Shown: positions 50,709 to 59,963, numbered from the stretch's first letter. The stretch is 64,000 nucleotides of DNA from Dethiosulfovibrio peptidovorans DSM 11002 (GCF_000172975.1 NZ_ABTR02000001.1:684001-748000); one strand, 5' to 3'. A program made the numbers and translations. The notes: generated by a model not told the origin, from the letters alone.

Positions 50709-52995
50709 CTATCGTACCTCCGGACAAAGAGAAAAACACCCTCTCGGCGGTGAAGGGAGAGACTGTCAGAGGGCCGCATATATGGGCCAGACCGTTCGCC
50801 ACCGCAGGGAGAGGCCCTATCAGGGGGAGCTCTCCCAACCCCTTCAATCCCTTCGGGCCGGAAGGTTCGTCCAGCTCCACAGCCAGACATTCCACCTCGG
50901 GAAGGTCCATGGAGGTGGGTACTATGTAGGTGGAGAGGTCTTTCGAAGCAACCTCGCCGTTCTTGACGGAGAAATCCTCGAAAAGGGCGTATCCCAGTCC
51001 CTGGGCTACGCCGCCCTCTATCTGCTGACGGTACATCTGAGGGTCCACCACCCGCCCCGCCTCGGTGATCGCCAGATAACGGGGAACCGACACCTGGCCG
51101 GTTAAGAGATCCACCTCGACTCTGGCGATGTGCACCGCCCAGGAGAAGATACAGTGAGGAAAACCGGAGCTCTTCGGACCATAGTCCGTCTCCGGCCCAG
51201 GAAAGGAAACGGGAGCCAAGCTCCCCGCCACGGAGCATCTTTCCGGAGGCTCCATGAAACCGGCGAGACCCTTCAGGGGCAGTTCCCTTCCGGAAGAAAT
51301 ACATCTTACCTTGCCGGGGAGGAGGGCAAGATCGTCCTCCCTCGCTCCTAGGACCATTCCGGCCTTTACGTACATGCGCCTCTTCAGCTCGTCCACCGCG
51401 GCGAGGAGGGCCCTGCCGTATATATAGGTGGTGCGGCTGGCAGCAGCAGGACCGGAGCGGAGGCTCCTGTCCGTGTCGGGCTGGACGAGATCGAATCTAT
51501 CCCGCTCCTGACACAGAGACTCTCCCGCAAGGTGTACGTAGGTGGAACCGTTGCCCTGCCCCATGTCGGGTATTCCAGAGTAGAGCCTGAAGCGCCCCTC
51601 CTCGGTCAGCTCTATTCTGGCATTGGCGAAATCCGGTATGCCAGGGCCGAAGCCCTGACCGTGACATATCAGAGCAGCTCCGGTGGAACGGGCCTTGCCC
51701 TCCGGGGCGGAGTTTCGCCATTCCTGTCTGGATCTCCAAATTTCCTGTTCCAGAGCTCGATCCAGACAGGGGACGGCTCCTACCGTAGAGGTAAGGACCA
51801 CTCCTGAACCATTCATATCGCCTCGTACAAGTCCGTTCTTTTTGCGAAACGCCAGGGGATCCGCTCCGAGTCTCTTGGCAAGGCGGTCCACCAGCTGTTC
51901 CAGGGCTCCCATCACCTGAGGGGCACCGAAGGCTCGAAAGGCTCCCCCGAAGGGGTTGTTGGTGTAGACCGCCCGCCCCTCCAGTTCTACCGCCTCGAAC
52001 CGGTAGCCCCCGCAGCAATGATCCAGACCGTTGGTGAGCACGGGGACGGACATGGATGAGTAAGCCCCCGAGTCCAGGGTGAAGCGACACTTTATGGCCC
52101 TGAGGGTTCCGTCGGAGGAACACCCCAAGGTCATTTCGGTCACGGAAGAATGCCTTTTGGGGGAGCAGAGAAAGCTCTCCTCTCGAGAGAAGACCATCTT
52201 AACCGCCCGCCCCGGGCAGGTCATGGCGGCGGCACCGAGAAGTCCCTGAATCACCACTCCGTCCTTCCCGCCGAAGCCTCCTCCCAGACAGGGAGCCTTG
52301 ACCCTTATCCTCTCCCGGGGAAGACCGAGCGCCCTCGACAATTCGTCCCTATCCCTCCAGGGATTCTGAGTGGATACCTCCATCTCCAGAACCTCTCCGT
52401 CATAAAGTGCCACTCCAGACTCGGTCTCCAGATAGGCGTGCTCCTGCATGGGGAAACGAAAGACATCGTACTCCATCAGATCGCAGTCCTCCAACACCGA
52501 CCGGACGTCTCCTCTTCTGACCCATCCCGACGCCAGGAGATTGCCGCCCTCTCTGCCAGGATAGAGAACGGGAGCCTCCGGAGACAGGGCCTCCAGGGGA
52601 TCGAAGACCGCCGGAAGGGGGTCGATCTCCACGGTCAAAGCCCTGGCGGCCGCCTCGGCCCTTTCTCTAGTGTCAGCAACGACCACGGCCACAGGGTCTC
52701 CGCGATATCTTATCCTCCCTCCCAGAGGGACCAGGACCGGCTGATCCAGCTCCAGTATCCCCAGGAGGTTCTCTCCCTCTATCGAATCAGCCTTACAGAC
52801 GGCTACGACCCCGTCCATTGAGGCCGGCTCGTCCCCCAGAGATCGTAGAATCCCCGAGGGAGTTCCGGCACGGCGGGCCACCGCCCATAGGATTTTAGAC
52901 CCGGTTATGTCCGAGGCGTAGCGTTCCTCGCCGCGGATCTTGGCCATTCCCTCGATCCTGGGCACCGAGATCCCGGCGACCAAGGGGCCTCTCAT
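50692..52995 (-). CDS. Molybdenum hydroxylase large subunit (molybdopterin-binding)
   Basis: This 767-residue catalytic subunit of the xanthine oxidase family has an N-terminal a/b-hammerhead domain (KIRGEERYASDI) and molybdopterin-binding domains with CLGGGFGGKDG, AFRAFGAPQVMGALEQLVDRL, HGQGFGPG and, near the end, EGGVAQGLGYALFEDF, where the catalytic Glu usually lies. GPAAASRTTYIYG resembles the product-side loop of purine and nicotinate hydroxylases. It hydroxylates a heterocycle or aldehyde; the substrate is not decided. The ATG at 52995 comes just after the stop of an acyl-carrier-protein gene. No cofactor-maturation gene (XdhC/CoxF type) is nearby. Confidence 0.92.
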   Translation of the reverse strand: MRGPLVAGISVPRIEGMAKIRGEERYASDITGSKILWAVARRAGTPSGILRSLGDEPASMDGVVAVCKADSIEGENLLGILELDQPVLVPLGGRIRYRGDPVAVVVADTRERAEAAARALTVEIDPLPAVFDPLEALSPEAPVLYPGREGGNLLASGWVRRGDVRSVLEDCDLMEYDVFRFPMQEHAYLETESGVALYDGEVLEMEVSTQNPWRDRDELSRALGLPRERIRVKAPCLGGGFGGKDGVVIQGLLGAAAMTCPGRAVKMVFSREESFLCSPKRHSSVTEMTLGCSSDGTLRAIKCRFTLDSGAYSSMSVPVLTNGLDHCCGGYRFEAVELEGRAVYTNNPFGGAFRAFGAPQVMGALEQLVDRLAKRLGADPLAFRKKNGLVRGDMNGSGVVLTSTVGAVPCLDRALEQEIWRSRQEWRNSAPEGKARSTGAALICHGQGFGPGIPDFANARIELTEEGRFRLYSGIPDMGQGNGSTYVHLAGESLCQERDRFDLVQPDTDRSLRSGPAAASRTTYIYGRALLAAVDELKRRMYVKAGMVLGAREDDLALLPGKVRCISSGRELPLKGLAGFMEPPERCSVAGSLAPVSFPGPETDYGPKSSGFPHCIFSWAVHIARVEVDLLTGQVSVPRYLAITEAGRVVDPQMYRQQIEGGVAQGLGYALFEDFSVKNGEVASKDLSTYIVPTSMDLPEVECLAVELDEPSGPKGLKGLGELPLIGPLPAVANGLAHICGPLTVSPFTAERVFFSLSGGTIDEDRV

Positions 52996-52996
52996 A

Positions 52997-53236
52997 TCAC
53001 GAAACCCGGGCCGCCACGTAGTTGGTTAGGTCCGATACAAGCTTGACCGCCTCCATGGCCTCCTCGGGAACCTCGAGGCCGTAGGCGTCCTCCAGCTCCA
53101 TCACTATGTCCACCACGTTCATCGAATCGGCCCCGAGGGTCTCCAGATCGCCGTCTGACGGGACGTCCTCCACCGACATACCCAGCTCGGTGGCCACAGC
53201 CTGACGAACCTTAAGCTCTATATCCGCTCTGCTCAT
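52997..53236 (-). CDS. Free-standing acyl carrier protein
   Basis: This 79-residue four-helix carrier has the phosphopantetheine site Ser38 in LGADSMNVVDIVMELED. It is acidic and has normal ACP length. DSM rather than the DSL of housekeeping AcpP, and the lack of fab genes around it, suggest a dedicated carrier for a special pathway. It lies between an SGNH hydrolase (19 bases upstream) and the molybdenum hydroxylase (one base). The ATG follows AAGGAGG. An adenylating or acyl-loading enzyme is not in the window. Confidence 0.93.
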   Translation of the reverse strand: MSRADIELKVRQAVATELGMSVEDVPSDGDLETLGADSMNVVDIVMELEDAYGLEVPEEAMEAVKLVSDLTNYVAARVS

Positions 53237-53255
53237 CTCTTTCTTCCTCCTTAAT

Positions 53256-54338
53256 TCAACGGTCCAGGTCGAGCCATCCTAGGTCTTCCAGGGCCTTTTC
53301 CATGTATTCCGCGACGACGGTATGTCCTCTGTCGTTCCAGTGAACCCCGTCGAAATAAAGCGTTCCCACATCCTCCCTCCGGGAAAGGTGCTCCCTCAGG
53401 TCCAGAAAGGGAATTCCGGCGTCGGAGCAAAAATCGTCCCTCAGGAGGTCTTGACATATGTCCAGGGTGGGGCCGTACCCCTCGGAAAAGGCCCTCCAGT
53501 TTTCGTTGAGGGCGTCGAGAGGGCCCTTGTCCTCCCCGTCCCTGAGACACTGCTCCAATCCGGCGGCGGATAGGACCGCCACCTTGGCCCCCGACGCTTC
53601 GGCTATCTTCAGGATTTTTCGGTGGTTGTCCATGACTACCGCCAGTGCCTCGTTTCGCTTCTCCTCGGGGAAGGTCTTGAGCACGTCTCCGAATGCTCTC
53701 CTGTAGAAATCCCGCCCCTTCCCCTGATAATATAGACAGCTGTGCATCATGGCAATCTGAAGAGGCGACTGGGCGGAGTTCATGCCCCATAGAAATTTTA
53801 TAGGCCAGCGACTTTCCCTGTTCCACCTCCGCCCCATGGCGTAGGCCATGGATAGGTCGTTTCCTCCGAAACGCAGCAACACCACGTCCGGTCGAATAGA
53901 TTCCATCAGCTCGCCATCCCACAGAAGCCGATGCTGCTCCGACGAGTAGCCGGGATGGCCGCCGTTTATGACCTCCCACCGTCCCGGGCGACTCCGGTCC
54001 AACGAGTCCTGCAGCACCCTGCGCCAGACCATGTCCTCTCGAGAGAGCTTCACACCGAAGATCTCCGATTCGCCTATGACGACCAGCCTTTTTCTGCCCT
54101 CGAGGGGTTCGGGCCCTCTCAGCCCCCAACGGTTAATGGAGACGCATCGTGAACGATACCCCCTGAGAAGCCTGCTGTCCAGAGGTCCGTCGTCCTTCAC
54201 GACGAACTCCCTGTATCTGTAGTCGCCGTAGATCCTGGGTCTGTAGGGTATACCGTAACGGTGTTTGTAGGAATATCGGGAAAGTATCTCCGCCGTGACC
54301 GTGACCATCGCCCCGGCGGAACAGAGAGTGCCTATCAA
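53256..54338 (-). CDS. SGNH/GDSL-family hydrolase, membrane-anchored or exported
   Basis: The 360-residue protein starts with a hydrophobic stretch (about 2-19), likely an anchor or signal, then a region of about 65 residues before the SGNH fold. Block I is VVIGESEIFG with nucleophile Ser91; block II Gly is in NGGHPGYSSEQ; block III is FGGND (Asn160); block V is DGVHWNDRG (Asp330, His333). It should cleave an ester or thioester, possibly removing an acyl group. The start is the TTG at 54338, overlapping the previous stop (TTGA), 7 bases after GGGAGGG; longer frames have no support. Confidence 0.82.
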   Translation of the reverse strand: MIGTLCSAGAMVTVTAEILSRYSYKHRYGIPYRPRIYGDYRYREFVVKDDGPLDSRLLRGYRSRCVSINRWGLRGPEPLEGRKRLVVIGESEIFGVKLSREDMVWRRVLQDSLDRSRPGRWEVINGGHPGYSSEQHRLLWDGELMESIRPDVVLLRFGGNDLSMAYAMGRRWNRESRWPIKFLWGMNSAQSPLQIAMMHSCLYYQGKGRDFYRRAFGDVLKTFPEEKRNEALAVVMDNHRKILKIAEASGAKVAVLSAAGLEQCLRDGEDKGPLDALNENWRAFSEGYGPTLDICQDLLRDDFCSDAGIPFLDLREHLSRREDVGTLYFDGVHWNDRGHTVVAEYMEKALEDLGWLDLDR

Positions 54339-55315
54339 AGCGATCCCTCCCGGTCGGATCTGACCAGATCCATCAACATCGTGCCTCTCGGTGGAAGCAC
54401 CTTTATCTCCTCCCACGTAGGCTCGCCGGTTCTCTGAAGCAGAATACCGTCCGACCCCTGGAACCACCGTGGAAGATAGCCCCCCAGGCGAAATCCCATC
54501 TCACGAACGACCTCCACCGATCGGTCGATACCCGGAAGTAGAGGCATCTCCAACATAATCACGTCCAGATCTCCCATCTCCTCCAGAGATTCCTCCATCG
54601 TGTCGACCAGTTTTTCGCCCAAATCGGTCACGGTGATGTAAGCCACTCCGGCCACAGGAAAAACAGCAGACTTGAGGCAGGCTTCCCCTTTAGGGAAACA
54701 GTTGTCCCGTCGGAACATCCTGGGAAACCCCTCGGCCAATGCCTCGATAGCCGAGGCATATCTGATGGGCAAAACCGATTCGACAGGAGGGATCCCCGGT
54801 TTTTCCATAAAGCTCATTATACAGCTGACCCGTCCGGACACGGAGAACAGCTCGTCGTGACCGTAAGCCCTTCCTGGAAGGAGGTTCAGAGCCAAAGCGC
54901 AGTGTTGGTGCCCCATTCGAAGGTCGATCCTCTGGGAACGGTCATGGGCCGTCGTGCTCTCGGTGTAACGAGCCTCCCATTCCAGTGAGGGCAACACCTC
55001 GTCGGAGATAGCCTTCGCCAGCATAGAAGCCGCAGGAGAGGACCTGAACTCGGGCAGAACCATGAGTCCCATGAGCTCGTAGAGGCCGGGATTCCATGCG
55101 GACCGGGACGCAACAGCCTGTCCAATCACCCGATCTCCGGAAAAGGCCAGCAAGGTAACCTGATCGCCATCCCTGTCGGCCTTGAAAACCGCCTCGGGAT
55201 CGTAGACCACCGATGCTGGAAAATCGTCGCCGTATATGGCCCTGTAGAGCTTCGGAACCTCTTCGGCCGAGCTCTTTTCCAATCGTCTTATGCTTATCTC
55301 CAATCTATCCGACAA
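54335..55315 (-). CDS. GNAT-like acyltransferase, two-domain
   Basis: This 326-residue protein has a GNAT fold at about 8-150, with VIGQAVASRSAWNPGLYELM, then GLMVLPEFRSSPAASMLAKA as the acyl-CoA motif (the usual RxxGxG/A is weak). A second domain at about 200-300 ends DLDVIMLEMPLLPGIDRSVE, then GFRLGGYLPRW. This end resembles in outline the end of the 56444-57655 protein. The substrate is unknown; a role in acylating the product made by its operon neighbours is inference. The start is probably the TTG at 55315, 8 bases after GGAGG. It overlaps the SGNH gene. Confidence 0.7.
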   Translation of the reverse strand: MSDRLEISIRRLEKSSAEEVPKLYRAIYGDDFPASVVYDPEAVFKADRDGDQVTLLAFSGDRVIGQAVASRSAWNPGLYELMGLMVLPEFRSSPAASMLAKAISDEVLPSLEWEARYTESTTAHDRSQRIDLRMGHQHCALALNLLPGRAYGHDELFSVSGRVSCIMSFMEKPGIPPVESVLPIRYASAIEALAEGFPRMFRRDNCFPKGEACLKSAVFPVAGVAYITVTDLGEKLVDTMEESLEEMGDLDVIMLEMPLLPGIDRSVEVVREMGFRLGGYLPRWFQGSDGILLQRTGEPTWEEIKVLPPRGTMLMDLVRSDREGSL

Positions 55316-55331
55316 GCCATACACCTCCTCG

Positions 55332-56447
55332 TCAAGTTATTATCCCCCTTAAAGCCTTCACAAACTCCTCCATCACCGACAAAGTCGAAAGGGTTACCCT
55401 TATCTGATTAGGGGCCCGAAAGCCCGTCATGGAACGTATCATTATACCCCTCCGCATAAGTTTTCTGTACGCCAGGGTATCGCTCATGGGAAGGGACACA
55501 ACGGCGAAGTTACCCTCCCTCACAGTGTGTGGTAGCCCCATGCCGGCCAGTTCCTCCAGTAGATATTCCCGGGCCTTACGACACATCTTTCTGGTACCCT
55601 TTATATGGGGTCCGTCGTCGGACAGAGCAGCCATCGCCGCCACCTGGGCCGGACCATTCACCGAGTAGACTACGCAGGTCCTCCGGATATCGTCCACCAC
55701 CCTCCTGTCGCCGAACAGATAGCCGATTCGGAGTCCGGCCAGACCGTACATCTTGGAGAAGGTACGAAACACCACCAGGTTGGGGTAATCGTCCAGCATG
55801 GATACGGTCCGGGGAAAGTCGGATGCCTCTACGAACTCCATATAGGCCTCGTCCACCACGACTATGCACCGGCCGTTCACACTGTCCAGAAAAGACCTGA
55901 GCTCGTCCTCGGACCAGTAGGTCCCGGTGGGGTTGTTGGGATTGCACAGAAAGAGAACCTTGGTCCTCTCGTCCATCGCAGCAAGCATGGCCTCGCCGTC
56001 GAAACGATCGTCCTTCAGCGGAAGCACCCTCGCCTCGAAGCCGGAGAACTGGGCCACCCACTCGTAAACGGCGAAGGTCCTGTCGGCTGTGACGATGTTG
56101 TCTCCCTCCTTACAGAAGGCCTTGATGACGAAGGCTATCACCTCGTTGGCGCCGTTGCCCACTATGAAACAATCCGGATCCAGACCTAGCCTCTCTCCCA
56201 GACGGCAGCGGAGGTGATAGGCATCTCCGCTGGGATAGACCGAGGCCTCCGAAGGGGGCCAATTATCCAATACTTTCCTCGCCGCCTCGGGAGGCCCCAG
56301 TGGATTTTCGTTGTTGTTTAGCCTGTAGAGTCTTTCGCAACGATACAGACGACATAGGACGTCGTCGGGGCGACTGGGTATATAGGCCTCGAATCCCCTG
56401 ACGTGATCCGGCACTAGCCGATCCAAAGGAGGGAAAGGGATCCTCAC
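55332..56447 (-). CDS. hisC: HisC-type aminotransferase (class I/II PLP)
   Basis: This 371-residue PLP enzyme has the histidinol-phosphate aminotransferase pattern: LYRLNNNENPLGPPEAARKV, VGNGANEVIAFVIKAF, FLCNPNNPTGTYWSEDEL, VVVDEAYMEFVE and the PLP lysine in RTFSKMYGLAGLRIGY. HisC proteins also act on aromatic amino acids and other substrates, and no other his gene is in the window, so its job may belong to the operon around it (acyl carrier protein, acyltransferase, hydrolase) rather than to histidine synthesis. The GTG at 56447 overlaps the previous stop and follows GGAGG; it gives the start MRIPFPPLDRLVPDHV. Confidence 0.88.
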   Translation of the reverse strand: MRIPFPPLDRLVPDHVRGFEAYIPSRPDDVLCRLYRCERLYRLNNNENPLGPPEAARKVLDNWPPSEASVYPSGDAYHLRCRLGERLGLDPDCFIVGNGANEVIAFVIKAFCKEGDNIVTADRTFAVYEWVAQFSGFEARVLPLKDDRFDGEAMLAAMDERTKVLFLCNPNNPTGTYWSEDELRSFLDSVNGRCIVVVDEAYMEFVEASDFPRTVSMLDDYPNLVVFRTFSKMYGLAGLRIGYLFGDRRVVDDIRRTCVVYSVNGPAQVAAMAALSDDGPHIKGTRKMCRKAREYLLEELAGMGLPHTVREGNFAVVSLPMSDTLAYRKLMRRGIMIRSMTGFRAPNQIRVTLSTLSVMEEFVKALRGIIT

Positions 56448-57655
56448 TTCCGTACCTCCATCACCAACAGATCCCCCTTGCCTCCCCAAGGTATAAGAAC
56501 CTTGGGAACGAAACCGGCTTCAAGGGCATCTTGAGCCATATAGGCGAAGTCGGGCCATCCCAGATCCAGGTGGAAAGATACGGACCGAACGCCCCTCTCG
56601 ATCAGAACGTCGAGATGGGCCAGGAGGTTTTTACCAACGTCGTTACCGGCCAAAAGAGGCTCTATCACCGCCGAGCCGTCCACCTCGGTGGAGACGGCCA
56701 AGAGGGACTTTTCGTCCAAATCTTCTCGTCGCTCCGCCGAACGGATATCCCTCGGAAGCTCCAGACGGTCCACCCCTTCCTCAACGAAAGGACGAAGGTC
56801 GTTCGGAACCCAGATCAGGGCGCCGTTGTCCTCCCTGAGCTGTCGAAAAAGGACACCTTCCGACGAGGACAGAGGCTCGAAATATCCCTCGGGCACATCG
56901 GCAACAGGTCGATCAACCACAATACCCATGGCGTCGCTCTTGCCCAAGACCTTCAAAGCCTCCTCGACCAGATCTCTGCCCACCGGCGAGAAACAAAACG
57001 GCCCTCTAAGCTCTATGACCCTCCCCATGGGCCTCCATAGGACGAGCCCTCCCAGCCGTCCCCTAGGAGAGCGGGCCACCAGAGCCCCTATAAGGCCCAG
57101 CTCCAGGGAGCGGTCCATACGTCCCGCCTTTTTGAGATCTCCGCCGCAACCGTAACGCTCCTCCACCTGGGTCGCCAGATGAGGCCATTCGTCCAGCCTG
57201 GGGATCCCTACATCCATCGGCTCGTCTTTATCTGGATAGAGGGGCTCCGCCGAGATCTCCCTGTACTCCCGATCCCTCTCGAAGGATATGACCGCCAGAT
57301 CCCCCTTCTCCAGGGCGACTCCCATCCTGTGAGCCGATCTCGCCGCCAGGACCAGCCCCATCCTGTCCGGGTCGTCCGCTCTAGAGGTCATGTTGAAGGC
57401 CTCCAGGGGAAGCCTTTCCCGAGGGACCCTGCATTCCACCCTTATGGAGACTCCCCTGTCGGAACAGACCACATCCATGGTTCCTCCCCCTCCGGAGGAA
57501 CCGGCAAATGCCAGAATTTCCTCCGCCGCCAGGGCGAGTCCCAGCTGTCCTCTACGGTCCAGGCCGAAGGCCTCGGAGGACCTCTCCACCACGGAGGTCG
57601 CCACTGGAATCATAGCTACCTCGAATGGGACCGATACAGACACCTCTCGTTCCAT
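56444..57655 (-). CDS. RsbW-like degenerate ATPase domain with GNAT-like C-terminus
   Basis: Residues 1-140 of this 403-residue protein have the outline of an anti-sigma/histidine-kinase ATPase fold: VSVPFEVAMIPVATSVVERS, AAEEILAFAG where such proteins have E...N, and DPDRMGLVLAARSAHRM in place of GxGL. The key Asn and DxGxG are missing, so ATP binding is doubtful. Residues 180-403 look like one or two GNAT-type units, ending GWPDFAYMAQDALEAGFVPK and VLIPWGGKGDLLVMEVR. It is the first gene of the long operon, with a promoter directly upstream. The ATG at 57655 follows GGGAGG. A switch protein controlling the operon products is possible, but no partner is visible. Confidence 0.65.
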   Translation of the reverse strand: MEREVSVSVPFEVAMIPVATSVVERSSEAFGLDRRGQLGLALAAEEILAFAGSSGGGGTMDVVCSDRGVSIRVECRVPRERLPLEAFNMTSRADDPDRMGLVLAARSAHRMGVALEKGDLAVISFERDREYREISAEPLYPDKDEPMDVGIPRLDEWPHLATQVEERYGCGGDLKKAGRMDRSLELGLIGALVARSPRGRLGGLVLWRPMGRVIELRGPFCFSPVGRDLVEEALKVLGKSDAMGIVVDRPVADVPEGYFEPLSSSEGVLFRQLREDNGALIWVPNDLRPFVEEGVDRLELPRDIRSAERREDLDEKSLLAVSTEVDGSAVIEPLLAGNDVGKNLLAHLDVLIERGVRSVSFHLDLGWPDFAYMAQDALEAGFVPKVLIPWGGKGDLLVMEVRK

Positions 57656-57693
57656 GAAAAAAACACCTCCCGATTTAAGCACCAATCTTCACG

Positions 57694-57722
57694 ATTATAA
57701 CCTCATGGAGGTACAATATCGA
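57694..57722 (-). promoter_or_regulatory. Promoter of the 49.4-57.7 kb operon
   Basis: TCGATA (57717-57722) and a perfect TATAAT (57694-57699) are 17 bases apart on the minus strand, about 39 bases before the first start codon. A weaker plus-strand pair for mgsA (TTCACG 57688-57693, TACAAT 57712-57717) overlaps it. Confidence 0.6.
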
Positions 57723-57753
57723 TGGAATACCACCTATATAGGAGGGGATACCC

Positions 57754-58227
57754 TTGGAAGCAGTCAAGAAAATCGCCCTGGTGGCCCACGACAGCAGGAA
57801 GAAGGACCTGATACGATGGGCTAAAAGACACAGGGAGCAGCTGGCGGCTCATCGGCTATGCTCCACCGGAACGACCGGAGCCCTTCTGGAGGCAGCGCTG
57901 GGTCTTCCGATAGACAAGCTGAAATCGGGACCTCTCGGAGGAGATCAGCAGCTCGGAGCCAGAATAGCCTGCGAGAGACTGGACGCCATCGTTTTTCTGT
58001 GGGATCCGCTCAACACACAGGCCCACGATTCGGACATAAAGGCACTGCTGCGCATAGCGACCTTATACAACATCCCCATGGCCTGCAACATGGCCTCGGC
58101 GGACTTCCTATTCTCGTCGCCTCTGATATCCCTGCCATACAACAACGAACACAGGGATTTCGACGCCCATCAGCAGGCTAGAAATGAGGCTATCATAGAG
58201 GAATACCTGAAGGAGGAAGAACGATGA
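57754..58227 (+). CDS. mgsA: Methylglyoxal synthase
   Basis: MgsA turns dihydroxyacetone phosphate into methylglyoxal and phosphate, a bypass of lower glycolysis used when phosphate is short. The 157-residue protein has [18 protein letters not shown], the phosphate site [12 protein letters not shown], the catalytic Asp in [14 protein letters not shown], and [20 protein letters not shown], typical of the family. The start is a TTG, after AGGAGGGG. Its stop overlaps the start of the receptor-like gene (ATGA), so the two are translated together; that pairing is unexpected. Confidence 0.95.
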   Translation: MEAVKKIALVAHDSRKKDLIRWAKRHREQLAAHRLCSTGTTGALLEAALGLPIDKLKSGPLGGDQQLGARIACERLDAIVFLWDPLNTQAHDSDIKALLRIATLYNIPMACNMASADFLFSSPLISLPYNNEHRDFDAHQQARNEAIIEEYLKEEER

Positions 58228-59963
58228 AAAGAGGAGGACTCATACCGCTAAGTCTCTTCGGAAAATCGGAAGCAAGGCGCCCATCGATCGAGACGCCCCA
58301 CAGACCCGCCGAAGACGACCGATCCGTCAAGAAACTGTCCCTCTCCATAAGAGCTCAGGGCCTCTCGGAGGACCTGGAGGCCCTGGTCTCCGACGGCAGC
58401 GATTCTATGGACAAAGTGGGAGAACACGCCGACGGAATAGCCGAGTCCCTCTGCGACCTGGACCGCATAACGGGACGACTTAGCGAAGAGGTAACGAAAA
58501 TAGGCGAACTGCACCACGGTTCCGCCGAGATACTGAAAGAGATAGCCCAAGGAGGCGCCTCCGTAAGAGAGAAGGCGGAGAAGAACAGAGATCTCGCCGT
58601 CGACACGGAGGAGGCCAACGAAAGGGTCGAGACGACCGCCAGGGCACTGGGAGAGGCCATAGAGAAGATGGTCTCCGTCAGCGGAGACATAGGCCGTTTC
58701 GTAAACGTCATAGCAGGGGTCGCAACTCAGACCAACCTGTTGGCCCTCAACGCCGCAATAGAGGCCGCCAGGGCTGGAGAACACGGAAGAGGCTTCGCCG
58801 TCGTGGCCGAGGAAGTTAGAAAGCTGGCGGAGGAATCCTCCCTGGCTGCCAAGCAAATCGGAGATCTGGCCCACTCCATAGAGGAACTGGCCCAAAGGGG
58901 GCAGGAGAGAATCTCCGAGGCGGATCGGTCCGTCTCGGAGGCGGGCAGACAGGCCAGAGAGAGCAGACTCAACCTGGAGTCCATGCTGGACGATCTGGTC
59001 AAGGTGCAAAACAGCCTGGAGACCGCATCCTCCAACGTGAACGACCAGGCCGAAGGAGTGGAGACCTTCGTGGCGTCCCTCCAGGAAACCGCATCGGTGG
59101 TGACCCAGGAATCGGTCAGGGTGGAGTCTCTCGCCGCCGCCATAGGAGAACAACGGGTCATAATGAGGTGCCTGGAGAAGAGGACCACGGAACTGAGCCC
59201 CATCGCCCGAGACCTGGAGAGAGAGGAACTCCCCCTAGATGGATATCCTTCGGTGAGATCGATATTGGACGACGGCAGGCTCAAGGTGGCCATGCTGGAC
59301 ACCGACTACGGCCTGTTCCACTTCGACCTGCACGGCAGCCCTAAGGGATTCGACGTCGATCTGTCCCGCGCAATAGCGGAAAAGATAGGTGTACCACTGG
59401 AGATAGTGCCGGTTCCCCAGGGAAACGGCGAGCCCGGAACCAGGTCGGGAATACTGAACCAAGGCCTCTGGGGAAAGGACGTCCACATCATGGCGTCCGC
59501 CGTGACCAAGACGGTAAAAAGAGGCGAAAAGGTCCTGTTCTCGCCCCTTTCCTTCGCCAGCGGCCAGTGCGCCGTATCCACCTCGGACAGAGGACTGACC
59601 CATCTGAGAGACCTCAGGGGAAAGACCCTGGCGGTTCACGGAGGACTCACCGGATCCGACCTGGCCCGGGAACTATTCCCCGACGGCAGAATCGTCGAGA
59701 AGGACAATTGGGACGACATCTTCCAGGCGGTGAAAAAAGGCGAGGCCGACGGCGCCATAGTTGAGACGCCGGTCTTCCTCCAGTACGGCTCTAACGACCC
59801 ATCTCTCGTCATGGTGGGATCCCAGATGGACCGGGAAAACTACGGGGTGGTCATGCCTCTGACGACCTCCTCGGACCTGTTCGACCTTATAGCCAAAGTG
59901 GTAAAGGAAAAGCGAGACGAACTGGAACGCCGCTGGTTCGGAAAGGGCTTGCAAAAAAGTTAG
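58224..59963 (+). CDS. Soluble chemoreceptor with C-terminal SBP_bac_3 domain
   Basis: This 579-residue protein has no signal peptide and no TM helix. Residues 40-320 are a chemoreceptor signalling coiled coil with the hairpin tip [20 protein letters not shown] (about 167-186) and [17 protein letters not shown]. Residues 350-575 are a family-3 solute-binding domain ([77 protein letters not shown]), normally a periplasmic fold. Here the sensor is cytoplasmic and placed after the signalling part. It probably reports an internal metabolite to CheA/CheW. Coupling to mgsA hints at central metabolism; the ligand is unknown. Confidence 0.9.
   Translation: MKRGGLIPLSLFGKSEARRPSIETPHRPAEDDRSVKKLSLSIRAQGLSEDLEALVSDGSDSMDKVGEHADGIAESLCDLDRITGRLSEEVTKIGELHHGSAEILKEIAQGGASVREKAEKNRDLAVDTEEANERVETTARALGEAIEKMVSVSGDIGRFVNVIAGVATQTNLLALNAAIEAARAGEHGRGFAVVAEEVRKLAEESSLAAKQIGDLAHSIEELAQRGQERISEADRSVSEAGRQARESRLNLESMLDDLVKVQNSLETASSNVNDQAEGVETFVASLQETASVVTQESVRVESLAAAIGEQRVIMRCLEKRTTELSPIARDLEREELPLDGYPSVRSILDDGRLKVAMLDTDYGLFHFDLHGSPKGFDVDLSRAIAEKIGVPLEIVPVPQGNGEPGTRSGILNQGLWGKDVHIMASAVTKTVKRGEKVLFSPLSFASGQCAVSTSDRGLTHLRDLRGKTLAVHGGLTGSDLARELFPDGRIVEKDNWDDIFQAVKKGEADGAIVETPVFLQYGSNDPSLVMVGSQMDRENYGVVMPLTTSSDLFDLIAKVVKEKRDELERRWFGKGLQKS

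Noticed and set aside
53251-54129. Second minus-strand frame inside the SGNH hydrolase gene
   Set aside because: The SGNH catalytic blocks are in the other frame; this one is Gly/Arg-rich and has no start signal.
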